Origin: JAAELZ01 sp965223465
GTDB taxonomy: Bacteria; Pseudomonadota; Gammaproteobacteria; Arenicellales; Poriferihabitantaceae
Direction: 5' to 3'
DNA: 64,000 nt
Assembly: GCA_965223465.1 (NCBI GenBank)
Contig: OZ245025.1
Coordinates: 3,100,001-3,164,000 of the forward strand
The notes below the pieces were generated by a model, which was not told where the DNA came from, did not search any database, and worked only from the letters and a program-made list of their open reading frames with translations. The position numbers and the translations under genes are program-made. Below, one piece after another: positions 26,728-35,925 of the stretch. Position 1 is the first letter of the stretch, and each line of letters begins with the position of its first letter.

Positions 26728-26860
26728 AATTAGAAGCCCTACATGACTAATTAAAGTTATTTCCTTGATTCTAGCTATTTTATTTTGATTTGTCAGCAAT
26801 AAGCTAATTAATTAGCTGGATGTTGTTCAGCTCACTGTAAGATCTCAGAATTGCTAAAAT

Positions 26861-28075
26861 CTAGCCGTATCGGCTAAATACCAGGGTACAGTTCGTGCCG
26901 CCAAACCCAAAGCTGTTTGACATTACCGTATCAAGCCGAATGTTTTCTTGGGTTTGAGTCACGATGGGGAAGTCAATCGCCTGTTGGTCCAGTTGGTCCA
27001 CATTTGCCGAGGCCGCGACGAAGTCGTTTTGCATCATTAACAGTGAATAAATTGCCTCATTTGAGCCAGCAGCGCCAAGCGCGTGGCCTGTTAACGACTT
27101 GGTGGAGCTTATTTTCGGGATGTTTTCTTTAAATACTGCTCGAATTGCCTCTAGCTCACGGGTATCGCCTACCGGGGTACTGGTGCCATGTGCATTGAGA
27201 TAATCAACGGGTGTGTTTATATTTTCCATTGCCTGGTGCATGCAGCGTACTGCACCTTCACCAGATGGCTGGACCATATCATATCCATCTGAAGTGGCGC
27301 CATAGCCGGTCAACTCGGCATAGATGGTCGCCCCTCGCGCCAAGGCATGGTCGAGATCTTCTAATACCAGTACGCTCCCACCACCCGAAATAACGAATCC
27401 ATCACGGTTCTGATCATAGGGTCGTGAAGCGAGTTCAGGGGTATCATTATAGTTTTGTGACATGGCGCCCATACCATCAAATAGCACAGACATTGCCCAG
27501 TGTACTTCCTCACCGCCCCCAGCGAATACGATATCCTGCTTGCCGAACTGAATTAATTCCGCACCATGGCCAATGCAGTGTGCGCTGGTTGAGCAGGCAG
27601 ATGAAATACTGTATGAAATACCTTTTATTTTCAACGGCGTACTGATACATGCGGGTATGGTGCTGGCCATGGTTTTAGTGACCATATAAGGGCCAACTCG
27701 TCTAATGCCGCGTTCACGCAGCGTATCGGCAGCCTTGACCACATTTTCAGGTGATGCGCCACCCGTGCCTAGAATGAGCCCGGTTCGCTCTGATTCGATG
27801 TCTGAACTTTCTAGTGCAGCATCTTCAATCGCTTCTTGCATTGCAATATACGTAAATGCAGCGGCATCCCCCATAAAGCGGTATATTTTTCGGTCAATGA
27901 GTGCTTGCGCGTCAATATCGATTTTGCCATGGACTTGCGATCGCATGCCTAGCTCTGAGTATTCCGGTGCAGCGACAATACCGGTTTTTCCTTGCTTGAG
28001 TGAGTGCAGTACTTCGGCTTTATTATTGCCAATACTTGAAACAATACCCATTCCGGTAATGACAACGCGGCGCAT
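26861..28075 (-). CDS. fabB: 3-oxoacyl-ACP synthase I
   Basis: Condensing enzyme for fatty acid elongation, essential for the unsaturated branch together with FabA. The 404-residue protein has the catalytic triad: C161 in SISSACSTSAHC, a histidine in NAHGTSTPVGD (about 296) and one in KSLTGHALGAAG (about 331). The start MRRVVITGMGIVSSIG is the family N terminus. It is downstream of fabA on the same strand with about 100 bases between. Confidence 0.96.
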   Translation of the reverse strand: MRRVVITGMGIVSSIGNNKAEVLHSLKQGKTGIVAAPEYSELGMRSQVHGKIDIDAQALIDRKIYRFMGDAAAFTYIAMQEAIEDAALESSDIESERTGLILGTGGASPENVVKAADTLRERGIRRVGPYMVTKTMASTIPACISTPLKIKGISYSISSACSTSAHCIGHGAELIQFGKQDIVFAGGGEEVHWAMSVLFDGMGAMSQNYNDTPELASRPYDQNRDGFVISGGGSVLVLEDLDHALARGATIYAELTGYGATSDGYDMVQPSGEGAVRCMHQAMENINTPVDYLNAHGTSTPVGDTRELEAIRAVFKENIPKISSTKSLTGHALGAAGSNEAIYSLLMMQNDFVAASANVDQLDQQAIDFPIVTQTQENIRLDTVMSNSFGFGGTNCTLVFSRYG

Positions 28076-28178
28076 TATCTACCCTCCAAGTAATCGAAAT
28101 CGCGGCAGCGAATCTCGAACGCCTGGTGGGGCGTGAACAAGCTGTTAGCGATAAACGGTATAAGTTTCATGCGGCTCG

Positions 28179-28694
28179 TTAGAAGCTGGAAGTATCGGTG
28201 AACAAGCCGACACGTAAATCTTTACAGGTATACACGGTGCGGCCATCCACTTCGACTTTGCCATCGGCAATACCCATATAAAGGCGCCGTGAAATGACGC
28301 GCTTTAGATCCAGATGATAAGTTACTTTTTTGGCAGTTGGAAGAATTTGGCCGGTAAATTTAACTTCTCCTGCACCGAGTGCGCGCCCACGACCTGGCCC
28401 GCCTATCCAGCCGAGATAAAAACCCACCAGTTGCCACAATGCGTCGACGCCCAGGCAACCCGGCATCACCGGGTCAGTCTCAAAATGACAGGCAAAAAAC
28501 CATAAATCAGGGTGAATATCAAGCTCAGCGACGATTTCGCCCTTGTCGTACGCACCGCCCTGGTCACTGATATGCGTGATGCGATCCATCATCAACATAT
28601 TGGGCAAGGGTAGGCGTGCGTTTCCTTCCCCAAAGACCTCACCATGCCCGCAGGCGAGTAACTCTTCGTAACTGAATTGGTTTTTTTCTGGCAT
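28179..28694 (-). CDS. fabA: 3-hydroxydecanoyl-ACP dehydratase/isomerase
   Basis: Makes the trans-2 and cis-3 decenoyl-ACP intermediates that begin unsaturated fatty acid synthesis. The 171-residue protein keeps the active-site pair H70 (WFFACHFETDPVMPGC) and D84 (LGVDALWQL) at the same numbers as the E. coli enzyme. Gene order fabA-fabB is the classical gammaproteobacterial pair. The 117 bases upstream are shared with the divergent 2OG oxygenase gene. Confidence 0.97.
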   Translation of the reverse strand: MPEKNQFSYEELLACGHGEVFGEGNARLPLPNMLMMDRITHISDQGGAYDKGEIVAELDIHPDLWFFACHFETDPVMPGCLGVDALWQLVGFYLGWIGGPGRGRALGAGEVKFTGQILPTAKKVTYHLDLKRVISRRLYMGIADGKVEVDGRTVYTCKDLRVGLFTDTSSF

Positions 28695-28811
28695 TTAATT
28701 TTGTTGGCGAGGGTGCGCTGAGCGCGCGATTCTACTAGACTCGCGCTAAGACAGCAAAGAGATACGCTCTGTGGGATTGTTTAAACGAAGTATTTAGTAA
28801 CGAGATAGCGC

Positions 28812-29402
28812 ATGGCAGAGATTTATCCAATACAAGAAGTGGCGCCGCAAAGTTTTATCTACGTGGTTGACCAAGCAATACCCGCTGAAGATTGTCTCGC
28901 GATGGTGGAGCAATTTGAGGCACACCCTGAGCAACAGTATGCAGGCCTGATCGGTGCAGATCAACAGCTGGTAGAAGAGGTTAAAAAATCAACCGATTTA
29001 CGCATCAGTGGTCGAGAGGATTGGGCCCAATACGATGAGTTGCTTCGCCACTCTATGCTCAAAGCGATTAAAAGTCTGTCTGCCTTGCATCCATTTTTCT
29101 CAGCCAATCGGTTCAAAGATATGGGTTACAACCTGCAACGCACGCAAAAAGGTGAATTCTACCAATGGCACTTGGACACCGGTGCTGGGCAGATGAGTCA
29201 ACGTGTTCTGGTTGCTATTTGGTATTTAAATGATGTCCCGGGACCTGGCGGCGCGACTGAATTTTATCACCAAAACCTTTCCATTCAGCCGCTCGCAGGA
29301 AGAATGGTGTTGTTTCCGCCATTTTGGACCCATTTGCACCAGAATTCTGTGCTTGAGAAAGGGGTAAAGTATATAGCAACCACATGGTTGTGCTATGCTT
29401 GA
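28812..29402 (+). CDS. 2OG-Fe(II) oxygenase (prolyl 4-hydroxylase-like)
   Basis: A 196-residue double-stranded beta-helix oxygenase. The iron ligands fit H120-L-D122 (YQWHLDTG) and H174 or H176 (FWTHLHQNSV), and a basic residue in EKGVKYIATTW can bind 2-oxoglutarate. The core segment RVLVAIWYLNDVPGPGGATEF is typical of P4H-like PF13640 proteins. The substrate (a protein residue or small molecule) cannot be told. It is divergent from fabA and upstream of hemX by about 165 bases. Confidence 0.85.
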   Translation: MAEIYPIQEVAPQSFIYVVDQAIPAEDCLAMVEQFEAHPEQQYAGLIGADQQLVEEVKKSTDLRISGREDWAQYDELLRHSMLKAIKSLSALHPFFSANRFKDMGYNLQRTQKGEFYQWHLDTGAGQMSQRVLVAIWYLNDVPGPGGATEFYHQNLSIQPLAGRMVLFPPFWTHLHQNSVLEKGVKYIATTWLCYA

Positions 29403-29568
29403 ATGTCGGGTTAAATGCGGTATAAAGCAAATTAGAGTAATTAGTTCAAGGGCTGCATCGAATAATTTAGGTGAGATTTGATGGTGGGATGAATATAATG
29501 CTCACTAACGACAAGCTGAGCATATAAATCAGTTCGAGCCCTTAATAAATTGGAAATTGGAGGATGTT

Positions 29569-30936
29569 GTGAGCCGTAAAAAATCGACTGATAGTAAAGT
29601 GCAGAAAAAGGTTAAACCGGAAGTCAAGCCAGATGGAGCAAAGAAAACGAAGAAAACCAAAACAACAAAAAGTAAGGCAACACCGGCAGTAGGAAAATCA
29701 GCTAAAAAAGTGGTGGCCAAATCTAGTACTGCACAACCAGGGGTAAAAAATAAAGTGACAAGCAAAAAGCAGGCAGATACGCAAAAAGCCAAGCAGACCA
29801 CCAAAAAAGGCAGCCAGTCCGAACAAGCAGGTGAACTTGGAGCGCAGACTGCGCTTACGGAAACCGCATCGCCGGTTTCTGATAGCAATGGTTCGAACGC
29901 CGGGCGAGGGCTTAGCTGGGTCGCGTTAGTGTGTAGCGCACTTGCGCTCATGGCGGGTGGATATGCCGCCTATCAGGCGTCGATTAGCCGCCAAGTTACT
30001 GGCTCACAGGTAAGCGGTTTTGATGACCGTCTGAAATTAGTAGTAACCGATCAGCAAAGTCTAAAAAATAGTTTTGCTAGTCTAGAGCAAAAATCCGGAG
30101 AATTCGGCCAAGCAGTAGATACGCAAGTAAAGAAAATAACTGACGATTTATCTGTTGCACAATCAACGCTTACCGCTTTACAGGTCGCTAGCGATCAATC
30201 TATCGAGGCAGTAAAGGCAAACCTGGGTGCGAGTGTCGCGCGCTGGCAACTAGACGAGTTGCATGCTTTATTGAGCCAAGTGAATCAGTATTATCAGTTT
30301 ACCGGCGATAAGCGTCTTGCGATGCAAGGTTTACAGATCGCCCAGGCCAAGCTAGCAACCATCAAGAATCCGCATTTAACCCAAGTGAGTACTGCACTGG
30401 CTGAAGATATAACTCGGCTTGAATCAGATCCAACGGTTGATATGGTATCGCTCAATAATCGTCTTACAAGCATCGCTACGCTGATCCCAGAATTGAAATT
30501 TATTTTGGACAAAAAAGAAGAAACCATGACGCCTGTAACCGAAGAATCTGCCGCTGCAAGCAGTGACGATAAGAGTATTTTGGCGGTGGGTAAAGCTATA
30601 CTGGGAGATATCGGCAGCTTGGTTCAACATAAAAAGCGGGATGCGCCGCTTAAGCCTTCTTTGGACGATAGCGCACGTTTTGTTCTGTATGAATCGCTGC
30701 AGTTGAAAATTCAGACAGCAATGGCGGCGATGTTGCGGCATGATAATGCGGTTTTTCAATCGCAGTTGCAGCAAGCAAGTACGACTTTAAGTGCCAATTT
30801 TGATTTGCAAGATCCCAAAGCTCAAACGGTAAAAAGTGAATTGGAGGCTATGCAGGCCATAGATGTGAGCAAGAATACCCAAGCCATATCAAAAGCGCTA
30901 ACTGCGCTGAACTCGGTGATGGTATTGGAGAATTAA
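29569..30936 (+). CDS. hemX: HemX-like membrane protein
   Basis: A 455-residue protein of the HemX family that usually sits with hemY in the heme operon. The GTG at 29569 has GGAGG five bases upstream, better than the TTG at 29557. Residues 1-90 are strongly basic (Lys, Thr, Ala, Pro, resembling a histone H1 tail), then one membrane helix (about 112-130, GLSWVALVCSALALMAGGYAAYQ), a coiled-coil stretch, and the HemX domain (VARWQLDELHALLSQVNQYYQFTGD...). Older annotation as uroporphyrinogen methyltransferase is not supported by motifs. hemC and hemD are not upstream. Confidence 0.85.
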   Translation: MSRKKSTDSKVQKKVKPEVKPDGAKKTKKTKTTKSKATPAVGKSAKKVVAKSSTAQPGVKNKVTSKKQADTQKAKQTTKKGSQSEQAGELGAQTALTETASPVSDSNGSNAGRGLSWVALVCSALALMAGGYAAYQASISRQVTGSQVSGFDDRLKLVVTDQQSLKNSFASLEQKSGEFGQAVDTQVKKITDDLSVAQSTLTALQVASDQSIEAVKANLGASVARWQLDELHALLSQVNQYYQFTGDKRLAMQGLQIAQAKLATIKNPHLTQVSTALAEDITRLESDPTVDMVSLNNRLTSIATLIPELKFILDKKEETMTPVTEESAAASSDDKSILAVGKAILGDIGSLVQHKKRDAPLKPSLDDSARFVLYESLQLKIQTAMAAMLRHDNAVFQSQLQQASTTLSANFDLQDPKAQTVKSELEAMQAIDVSKNTQAISKALTALNSVMVLEN

Positions 30937-30993
30937 AATGAATAACAACATACGGCCAGCTATAAAGCAGTTGGTAATGATGGAGGGTGTGCG

Positions 30994-32340
30994 ATGAAAA
31001 TGCTGATAGTCATCATTCTGGCGTTGGCAGCGGCTGCAACAATCGGACTGATTTCGCTGGATGATCCGGGTTTGATGGTGCTTTCCTATGGGCAGCATAC
31101 CTGGGAGTTACCGCTGGTTTTGGGCCTATTGATTATTGTTGCAGTATTTGCAATTTTGTACTTGGTGTTTAATTTTTTATTTGGCATTTTTAGGGCACCG
31201 AAAAAGGCCAAGCAGTGGAACCAAAATCGCCAAAACAAGAACGCCCAGAACGATACATTACGCGGCTATGCAAGATTGATCGAAGGGAATTGGGAGCAGG
31301 GTGAAAAAGATTTAGTCAAGCGCCTTGGGCATTGTAAGACACCCATGCTGAATTACCTTGGTGCTGCTTATGCTGCGCAGCAACAACAAAACTATGCCAA
31401 GCGCGATGAGTATCTTGCGAAAGCGGAGAAAACTGATCCGGCAAATCGTATGGCGATTGATATTACACGTGCCAGAATGTTGCTGCAGGCAGGCGACCAT
31501 GCGCAAGCTAAGACTTTGCTCGGTGAGATGCGTCAACACGCTCCAGCAAACAAAACTATCTTGCGTTTAATGATGGACGCGTACCAGCAAACAGAAGATT
31601 GGGAGGGTGCTAAAGCCTTGTTACCTAATTTGCGAAAAACCAAGGCTGTGCCCGAAGATAAGCTTATCGCCATGGATATCGCGATCCGTGAAGCCGGGTT
31701 TAATGATGCGGTTCCAGATCAAGACAATCCCTCCGCTTTAAAGCAATTTAAAAAAGTACCACGTAAACACAAAAAAGACGCGCGTATGGCCGCTTTATAC
31801 GCAAACCGATTAATCAAAGAAGGGCAATTGGCCAATGCTGAAAATATTATTCGTAAGGCGATTAAGAAAAACTGGAGCAGCGAGCTTGCTGAAATTTATG
31901 GGCATACGCGCACCCAGAATTTGGCTGGACAAATTCGCTTTGCGGCCAGTTGGCTAGACGCGCATGAAGATGATGCGAATGTTCATCTAACCCTAGCGCG
32001 TCTTAATCTTGCGCACAACCAGCCGCAAAAGGCTCAAGAGTATTACAAAACTGCGATTGAATTGGGTGCGGGTGATGAAGCGTACTACGAACTTGGCCAG
32101 TTCTATGAGGCGGAGGGTGACGCGAAACTGGCCTTGTCTTTGTATAAAAAAGGGATTGAAGATTCCATTAGCGTTGACCGCCAGCCCGCAGCTTTAAGTC
32201 ACCAGTCTGATGATAGCGATTCAACTGAGTCAATCGTCACGCCGGGCTCCGCGGAAAAGAAAGCGCTTGAAGTGGTCGAGCAAGTAGAGGCTGAAGCAGT
32301 CTCTGTAGAGGACACAAGGGTACTTGAGCACAAAGCATAG
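30994..32340 (+). CDS. hemY: HemY-like TPR membrane protein
   Basis: A 448-residue protein with two N-terminal membrane helices (about 2-20 and 40-64) and a cytoplasmic or periplasmic TPR region (LRGYARLIEGNWEQGEKDLVK, then repeated helix pairs; last one VHLTLARLNLAHNQPQKAQEYYKTAIELG). It matches the proteobacterial HemY of the hemCDXY operon, not the Bacillus protoporphyrinogen oxidase. A GGAGGG sequence precedes the ATG. It follows hemX by 57 bases. Its acidic tail after residue 400 is low complexity. Confidence 0.88.
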   Translation: MKMLIVIILALAAAATIGLISLDDPGLMVLSYGQHTWELPLVLGLLIIVAVFAILYLVFNFLFGIFRAPKKAKQWNQNRQNKNAQNDTLRGYARLIEGNWEQGEKDLVKRLGHCKTPMLNYLGAAYAAQQQQNYAKRDEYLAKAEKTDPANRMAIDITRARMLLQAGDHAQAKTLLGEMRQHAPANKTILRLMMDAYQQTEDWEGAKALLPNLRKTKAVPEDKLIAMDIAIREAGFNDAVPDQDNPSALKQFKKVPRKHKKDARMAALYANRLIKEGQLANAENIIRKAIKKNWSSELAEIYGHTRTQNLAGQIRFAASWLDAHEDDANVHLTLARLNLAHNQPQKAQEYYKTAIELGAGDEAYYELGQFYEAEGDAKLALSLYKKGIEDSISVDRQPAALSHQSDDSDSTESIVTPGSAEKKALEVVEQVEAEAVSVEDTRVLEHKA

Positions 32341-32420
32341 TTAGATCGCTCAGGATCATATAGAGGTTTAGTTACTACGCGTCTTTCGACTCCCAATCTG
32401 GTGCTGATAATTCGCTGGTA

Positions 32421-33446
32421 CTATTCGCTCACTGCGGCATAATCAAAGCGATCCGTATAAAACGAATCCGGATCAAGCCCTAACGCCGGTAGGCTTTGCT
32501 CAAGTGCGTCAATCATCACCGGGGGCCCGGAAGCATAGACGCTACATTCGGTTAAGTCGGTATGATTTCGGATCAAGGCTTCATGTACAAACCCGCGTTC
32601 ACCCGACCAATCGCTGTCATTGGGCTCCTCGGACAACACAGGTACATATGTAAAATTGTCGATTGTGTTGGCCCACTGCTTGGCGAGGTTGTCTTGATAC
32701 AAATCTGCCTCAGTGCGCGTTCCCCAATACAAGGTAATAGGCTGCGTGAGCCCTGATTCGATTGCATCCTCAATGAGTGCTTTTATTGGTGCAAAACCGG
32801 TTCCACCCGCGACCAGAATTATTGGCTGTTCTGTCTCTTTGCGCAGGAAATAGGTGCCAAATGGACCCTGGATACGGATAATATCTTTCACTGTAACGCT
32901 ATCTTTGACCACCGGAGAATAGTGCCCTTCAGGTACGACCCTGATATGCAGCTCAATGCCTTCTGCGGTTATTTTTCGGGGCGTATTCGCGATTGAAAAA
33001 CTACGCTCCTTACCGTTTTTCAGTAAAATTTTAAGATATTGGCCGGGTAGAAAATCAAATTGATGCGTTTTGGGTACGCTAAGAAAGAGCTGCACCACAT
33101 CATCGGCCAGCAGATTTTTCTCACGCACGCGTGTTGGCATAGTCTTGATTTCAATTTCCTTGACCTTGGCAACTTCTTGGACGTCGATTTCGATATCTTC
33201 CTGCGGAACTGCCTGGCAGGCCAAACAGGTTCCATTGGCAAGCTCTTCATCAGACAGAATATTTGGGTCGCGACTTAGATGCATAACCGAGCCATTGAGA
33301 AGCTTGGTTTTGCAGGTTCCACAAGCGCCAGATTGGCAACCATAAGGATATAGATGACCGTTTCGCAGCGCGGCTTGCAGTATCGTTTCCTCGTTTTCGG
33401 TCGTAAATGAGGTGTCGTTGTAATGATTATGAACGTTGTAAGACAT
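32421..33446 (-). CDS. Ferredoxin-type NAD(P)H reductase (CDP-6-deoxy-delta-3,4-glucoseen reductase-like)
   Basis: A 341-residue electron-transfer protein. The N-terminal plant-type 2Fe-2S domain has C37, C42, C45 and a fourth cysteine at C74 or C77 (YGCQSGACGTC...CLAC). It is followed by an FAD domain (about 105-205, with RSFSIANTP) and an NAD-binding domain (LVAGGTGFAPIKALIE, about 215). It resembles AscD-like and oxygenase reductase components of Pseudomonas. The open frame extends to 33497, but the family N terminus fits the ATG at 33446. The partner oxygenase or acceptor is unknown. Convergent with hemY. Confidence 0.85.
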   Translation of the reverse strand: MSYNVHNHYNDTSFTTENEETILQAALRNGHLYPYGCQSGACGTCKTKLLNGSVMHLSRDPNILSDEELANGTCLACQAVPQEDIEIDVQEVAKVKEIEIKTMPTRVREKNLLADDVVQLFLSVPKTHQFDFLPGQYLKILLKNGKERSFSIANTPRKITAEGIELHIRVVPEGHYSPVVKDSVTVKDIIRIQGPFGTYFLRKETEQPIILVAGGTGFAPIKALIEDAIESGLTQPITLYWGTRTEADLYQDNLAKQWANTIDNFTYVPVLSEEPNDSDWSGERGFVHEALIRNHTDLTECSVYASGPPVMIDALEQSLPALGLDPDSFYTDRFDYAAVSE

Positions 33447-33808
33447 GAAGTAAGGCAGAAAAGATTCAACGGCTATTGTAGGCTGAAATCTACCCAAAAT
33501 ATAGCGATAACCCCATGATGTATAACCAAAACCCTAAAATTTAACGGGTTAGTCAAAGCGTTATCGATTGCTTATTTCGTGCAATCGATATAAGACTTTG
33601 GTATAAGTAACCGTCATTTTGTTCATATGGTTTTGTTTCCTATGTGTGCACGATGATGCTTTTCAAATAGTACGAGGCGACCTATTGTTTACCCCGAGCT
33701 AAATGCTCAATTAGGTTAGACCTTTTCATTGCTGAAACTCATTTAAGAGTCTATTCAAATAACGCGGGGTGAGATCAAAATCTAGCGCCCCACATCAGAG
33801 AGGAGAAC
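33447..33808 (+). promoter_or_regulatory. Gene-free 360-base stretch upstream of the universal stress gene
   Basis: No ORF worth calling. It holds a 10-bp inverted repeat (33562-33590, listed separately), TATAAG sequences at 33589-33594 and 33601-33606 that could be -10 elements, and a GAGAGGAGA binding site just before the uspA-like ATG. It must carry promoters for both the divergent reductase gene and the stress gene. Confidence 0.5.
33562..33590. repeat. 10-bp perfect inverted repeat upstream of the stress gene
   Basis: TATCGATTGC (33562-33571) and GCAATCGATA (33581-33590) are perfect inverse copies separated by nine bases. The right arm touches a TATAAG -10-like element. It could be an operator or an RNA hairpin; there is no T-run, so it is not a terminator. 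Confidence 0.6.
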
Positions 33809-34240
33809 ATGTCAGAAATTTACGTCGTTGGAATTGATGGTAGCAACAGCAGTATACGTGCCGCCAAGCACGCTGCTGATCAAGCGTCTAAACTGGGCGC
33901 ACACCTTAAAGTGATCCATGTGCTCGAGTGGTCACCTTATAGCTTTCTTACGCCCGAAGAGTTGGAGGAGCGTCATAAGCGCCGTGGTGAAGAATTAGAG
34001 CGTGCCAATTCAGCTATCGTTGGTCCTATTCTCGAAGAATTGGGTAGTGATGTGGTAACGGAGGGTGAGGTTCGTTACGGCAAAATCGCCGAAGAAATCT
34101 ATAAATATTGCAAGGAAACCGGTGCTGCTCAAGCATTTTTAGGCCATCACGGTGAGCGCAGTGTTGCATCCCGAATTTTCGGAACAGTGCCCGGTGCGTT
34201 GGTGCAGATTAGCGATATCCCCGTGACCATTGTCCCATAA
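33809..34240 (+). CDS. Universal stress protein, UspA family
   Basis: A 143-residue single-domain Usp. The nucleotide-binding signature G-x2-G-x9-G-(S/T) is complete (GHHG-ERSVASRIF-GT, about 116-130), so it belongs to the ATP-binding branch. The start YVVGIDGSNSSIRAAKHA is the usual first strand and helix. A GAGAGGAGA binding site precedes the ATG. The AGCS symporter gene follows 19 bases later, so the two are very likely co-transcribed and the Usp may sense or regulate uptake. That regulatory role is inference. Confidence 0.9.
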   Translation: MSEIYVVGIDGSNSSIRAAKHAADQASKLGAHLKVIHVLEWSPYSFLTPEELEERHKRRGEELERANSAIVGPILEELGSDVVTEGEVRYGKIAEEIYKYCKETGAAQAFLGHHGERSVASRIFGTVPGALVQISDIPVTIVP

Positions 34241-34259
34241 CCCCCTGGGAGGAATAATA

Positions 34260-35795
34260 ATGAAAACTCTAAGAAACTTAGCAATCTTTTTAAGTGGTAT
34301 TGGCGCCTCATTTTCAACCATGGCTCAGGAAACGGCTGAGAAATCTATGGATCAGGTAATTAATGACGCGATAGCGCCCATCATCAACCCATTTGTCGGC
34401 GCCGTATTTTCACCTTTACCAGGGTCAGATGCGATTTTTGGCACTGCATTTCCATGGATTGTGCTTTGGTTGGTGGTTGCGGCAACCATTTTTACACTCT
34501 ATTTTGGATTTATCCAGTTTCGTGGCGTAGGACACTCTATTTCATTGGTAAAAGGTGACTATATTGATCCGAACGATGCTGGCGAAGTCACACCTTTCCA
34601 GGCACTTGCAACGGCGTTGTCCGGTACCGTTGGGCTTGGAAATATCGCGGGTGTTGGCGTAGCAGTCGCACTCGGCGGCCCAGGGGCGACCTTTTGGATG
34701 ATTCTGGCAGGGCTACTCGGCATGGCATCAAAATTCACAGAGTGTGTGCTCGGTGTCCATTACCGCAATGAATATGAAGATGGGACCGTCTCTGGTGGAC
34801 CGATGTACTACCTCTCAAAGGGCTTATCTGAACAAGGCCGAGCTAGCCTGGGTAAAGTCCTGGCGGTGGCATTTGCAATTTGCTGTATTGGTGGATCGCT
34901 TGGAGGCGGTAACATGTTCCAGGCGAATCAAGCAGCCCAACAAATCAGTAGCATCGTCCCATTTTTCGCGGATAACCGCGTTATATTCGGCATCATTATG
35001 GCTATTGTGGTCGCCGTTGTTATCATCGGTGGGATCAAATCAATCGCGAAAGTAACCGAAAAAATTGTCCCTTTCATGGCTGTCATGTATGTCGGTTCTG
35101 CGCTGCTGATTATTTTGATGTCAATTGATCAGGTTGGCACAGCATTTAGCGCGATTATATCGGGCGCATTCGCACCCACGGCGGTTGCGGGTGGCGCGGT
35201 AGGTGCCCTGATTCAAGGTTTCAAGCGCGCGGCTTTCTCAAACGAAGCGGGAGTAGGCTCAGCGGCGATTGCACACTCTGCGGTGCAAACCAAACACCCA
35301 GCCACAGAGGGCTATGTCGCATTGCTAGAGCCTTTCATCGATACCGTTGTAATTTGTACCATGACATCACTGGTTATCACCATTACAGGAGCATGGGTGC
35401 CCGAAGGCGTCGAAGGTCATCTGTCTGGCATTGCGCTGACATCCAAAGCGTTTAGCAGTCAATGGGGCGGGTTTGATTACGTGCTCGCTATCGCAGCGGT
35501 TTTATTTGCATTTTCTACCATGATATCGTGGTCTTACTATGGCCTGAAATCCTGGACCTATCTATTTGGCGAAGGCGCAGCAAAGGAAATGGTATATAAA
35601 ATCATTTTCTGCATATTTGTCGTGATTGGTGCTGCCATGAGTTTAGGACCCGTTATCGATTTGTCCGATGCAATGATTTTTTGTATGGCGATTTTTAACA
35701 TTATCGGCCTGTATTTCTTGATGCCAAAGGTCAAAGAATTGCTGCATGACTACCAAGGCAAATTGGCTTCAGGTGAAATTGTTAAAGTTAAGTAA
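34260..35795 (+). CDS. AGCS-family sodium:amino acid symporter
   Basis: A 511-residue transporter of the alanine/glycine:cation symporter family, about 10-12 helices. Family segments are clear: TPFQALATALSGTVGLGNIAGV (about 110), GPMYYLSKG, GGIKSIAKVTEKIVPFM, and FKRAAFSNEAGVGSAAIAH. The start is the ATG at 34260 with GGGAGGA upstream. The first 23 residues look like a signal peptide ending TMAQ, which is common in this family's longer members. Likely substrate alanine, glycine or another small amino acid. Second gene of the Usp-symporter pair. Confidence 0.93.
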   Translation: MKTLRNLAIFLSGIGASFSTMAQETAEKSMDQVINDAIAPIINPFVGAVFSPLPGSDAIFGTAFPWIVLWLVVAATIFTLYFGFIQFRGVGHSISLVKGDYIDPNDAGEVTPFQALATALSGTVGLGNIAGVGVAVALGGPGATFWMILAGLLGMASKFTECVLGVHYRNEYEDGTVSGGPMYYLSKGLSEQGRASLGKVLAVAFAICCIGGSLGGGNMFQANQAAQQISSIVPFFADNRVIFGIIMAIVVAVVIIGGIKSIAKVTEKIVPFMAVMYVGSALLIILMSIDQVGTAFSAIISGAFAPTAVAGGAVGALIQGFKRAAFSNEAGVGSAAIAHSAVQTKHPATEGYVALLEPFIDTVVICTMTSLVITITGAWVPEGVEGHLSGIALTSKAFSSQWGGFDYVLAIAAVLFAFSTMISWSYYGLKSWTYLFGEGAAKEMVYKIIFCIFVVIGAAMSLGPVIDLSDAMIFCMAIFNIIGLYFLMPKVKELLHDYQGKLASGEIVKVK

Positions 35796-35840
35796 CTGAT
35801 TGGATGTGGTGAGCCGAAAGGTTCACTGCATCTTTCAAGT

Positions 35841-35854
35841 CGCTTGCGCAAGCG
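35841..35854. repeat. 14-bp perfect palindrome after the symporter gene
   Basis: CGCTTGCGCAAGCG reads the same on both strands. It lies 45 bases after the symporter stop and 72 bases before mutM. Without a T-run it is not a normal intrinsic terminator. Confidence 0.5.
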
Positions 35855-35925
35855 TTAACGGTGCTTATGGTAAGTTGTAGAAATTAAACCGCGATATTTT
35901 AGCTTATTACCAGCGCATCTCGCCC

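Noticed and set aside
28721..28747. AGCGCG...CGCGCT inverted repeat in the fabA upstream region
   Set aside because: Only 6-bp arms of simple composition with a 15-base spacer; does not match the FabR consensus.
30938..30997. A 19-codon frame between hemX and hemY whose stop overlaps the hemY start (ATGA)
   Set aside because: No binding site of its own and no recognisable product; could be a coupling leader but the evidence is too weak.
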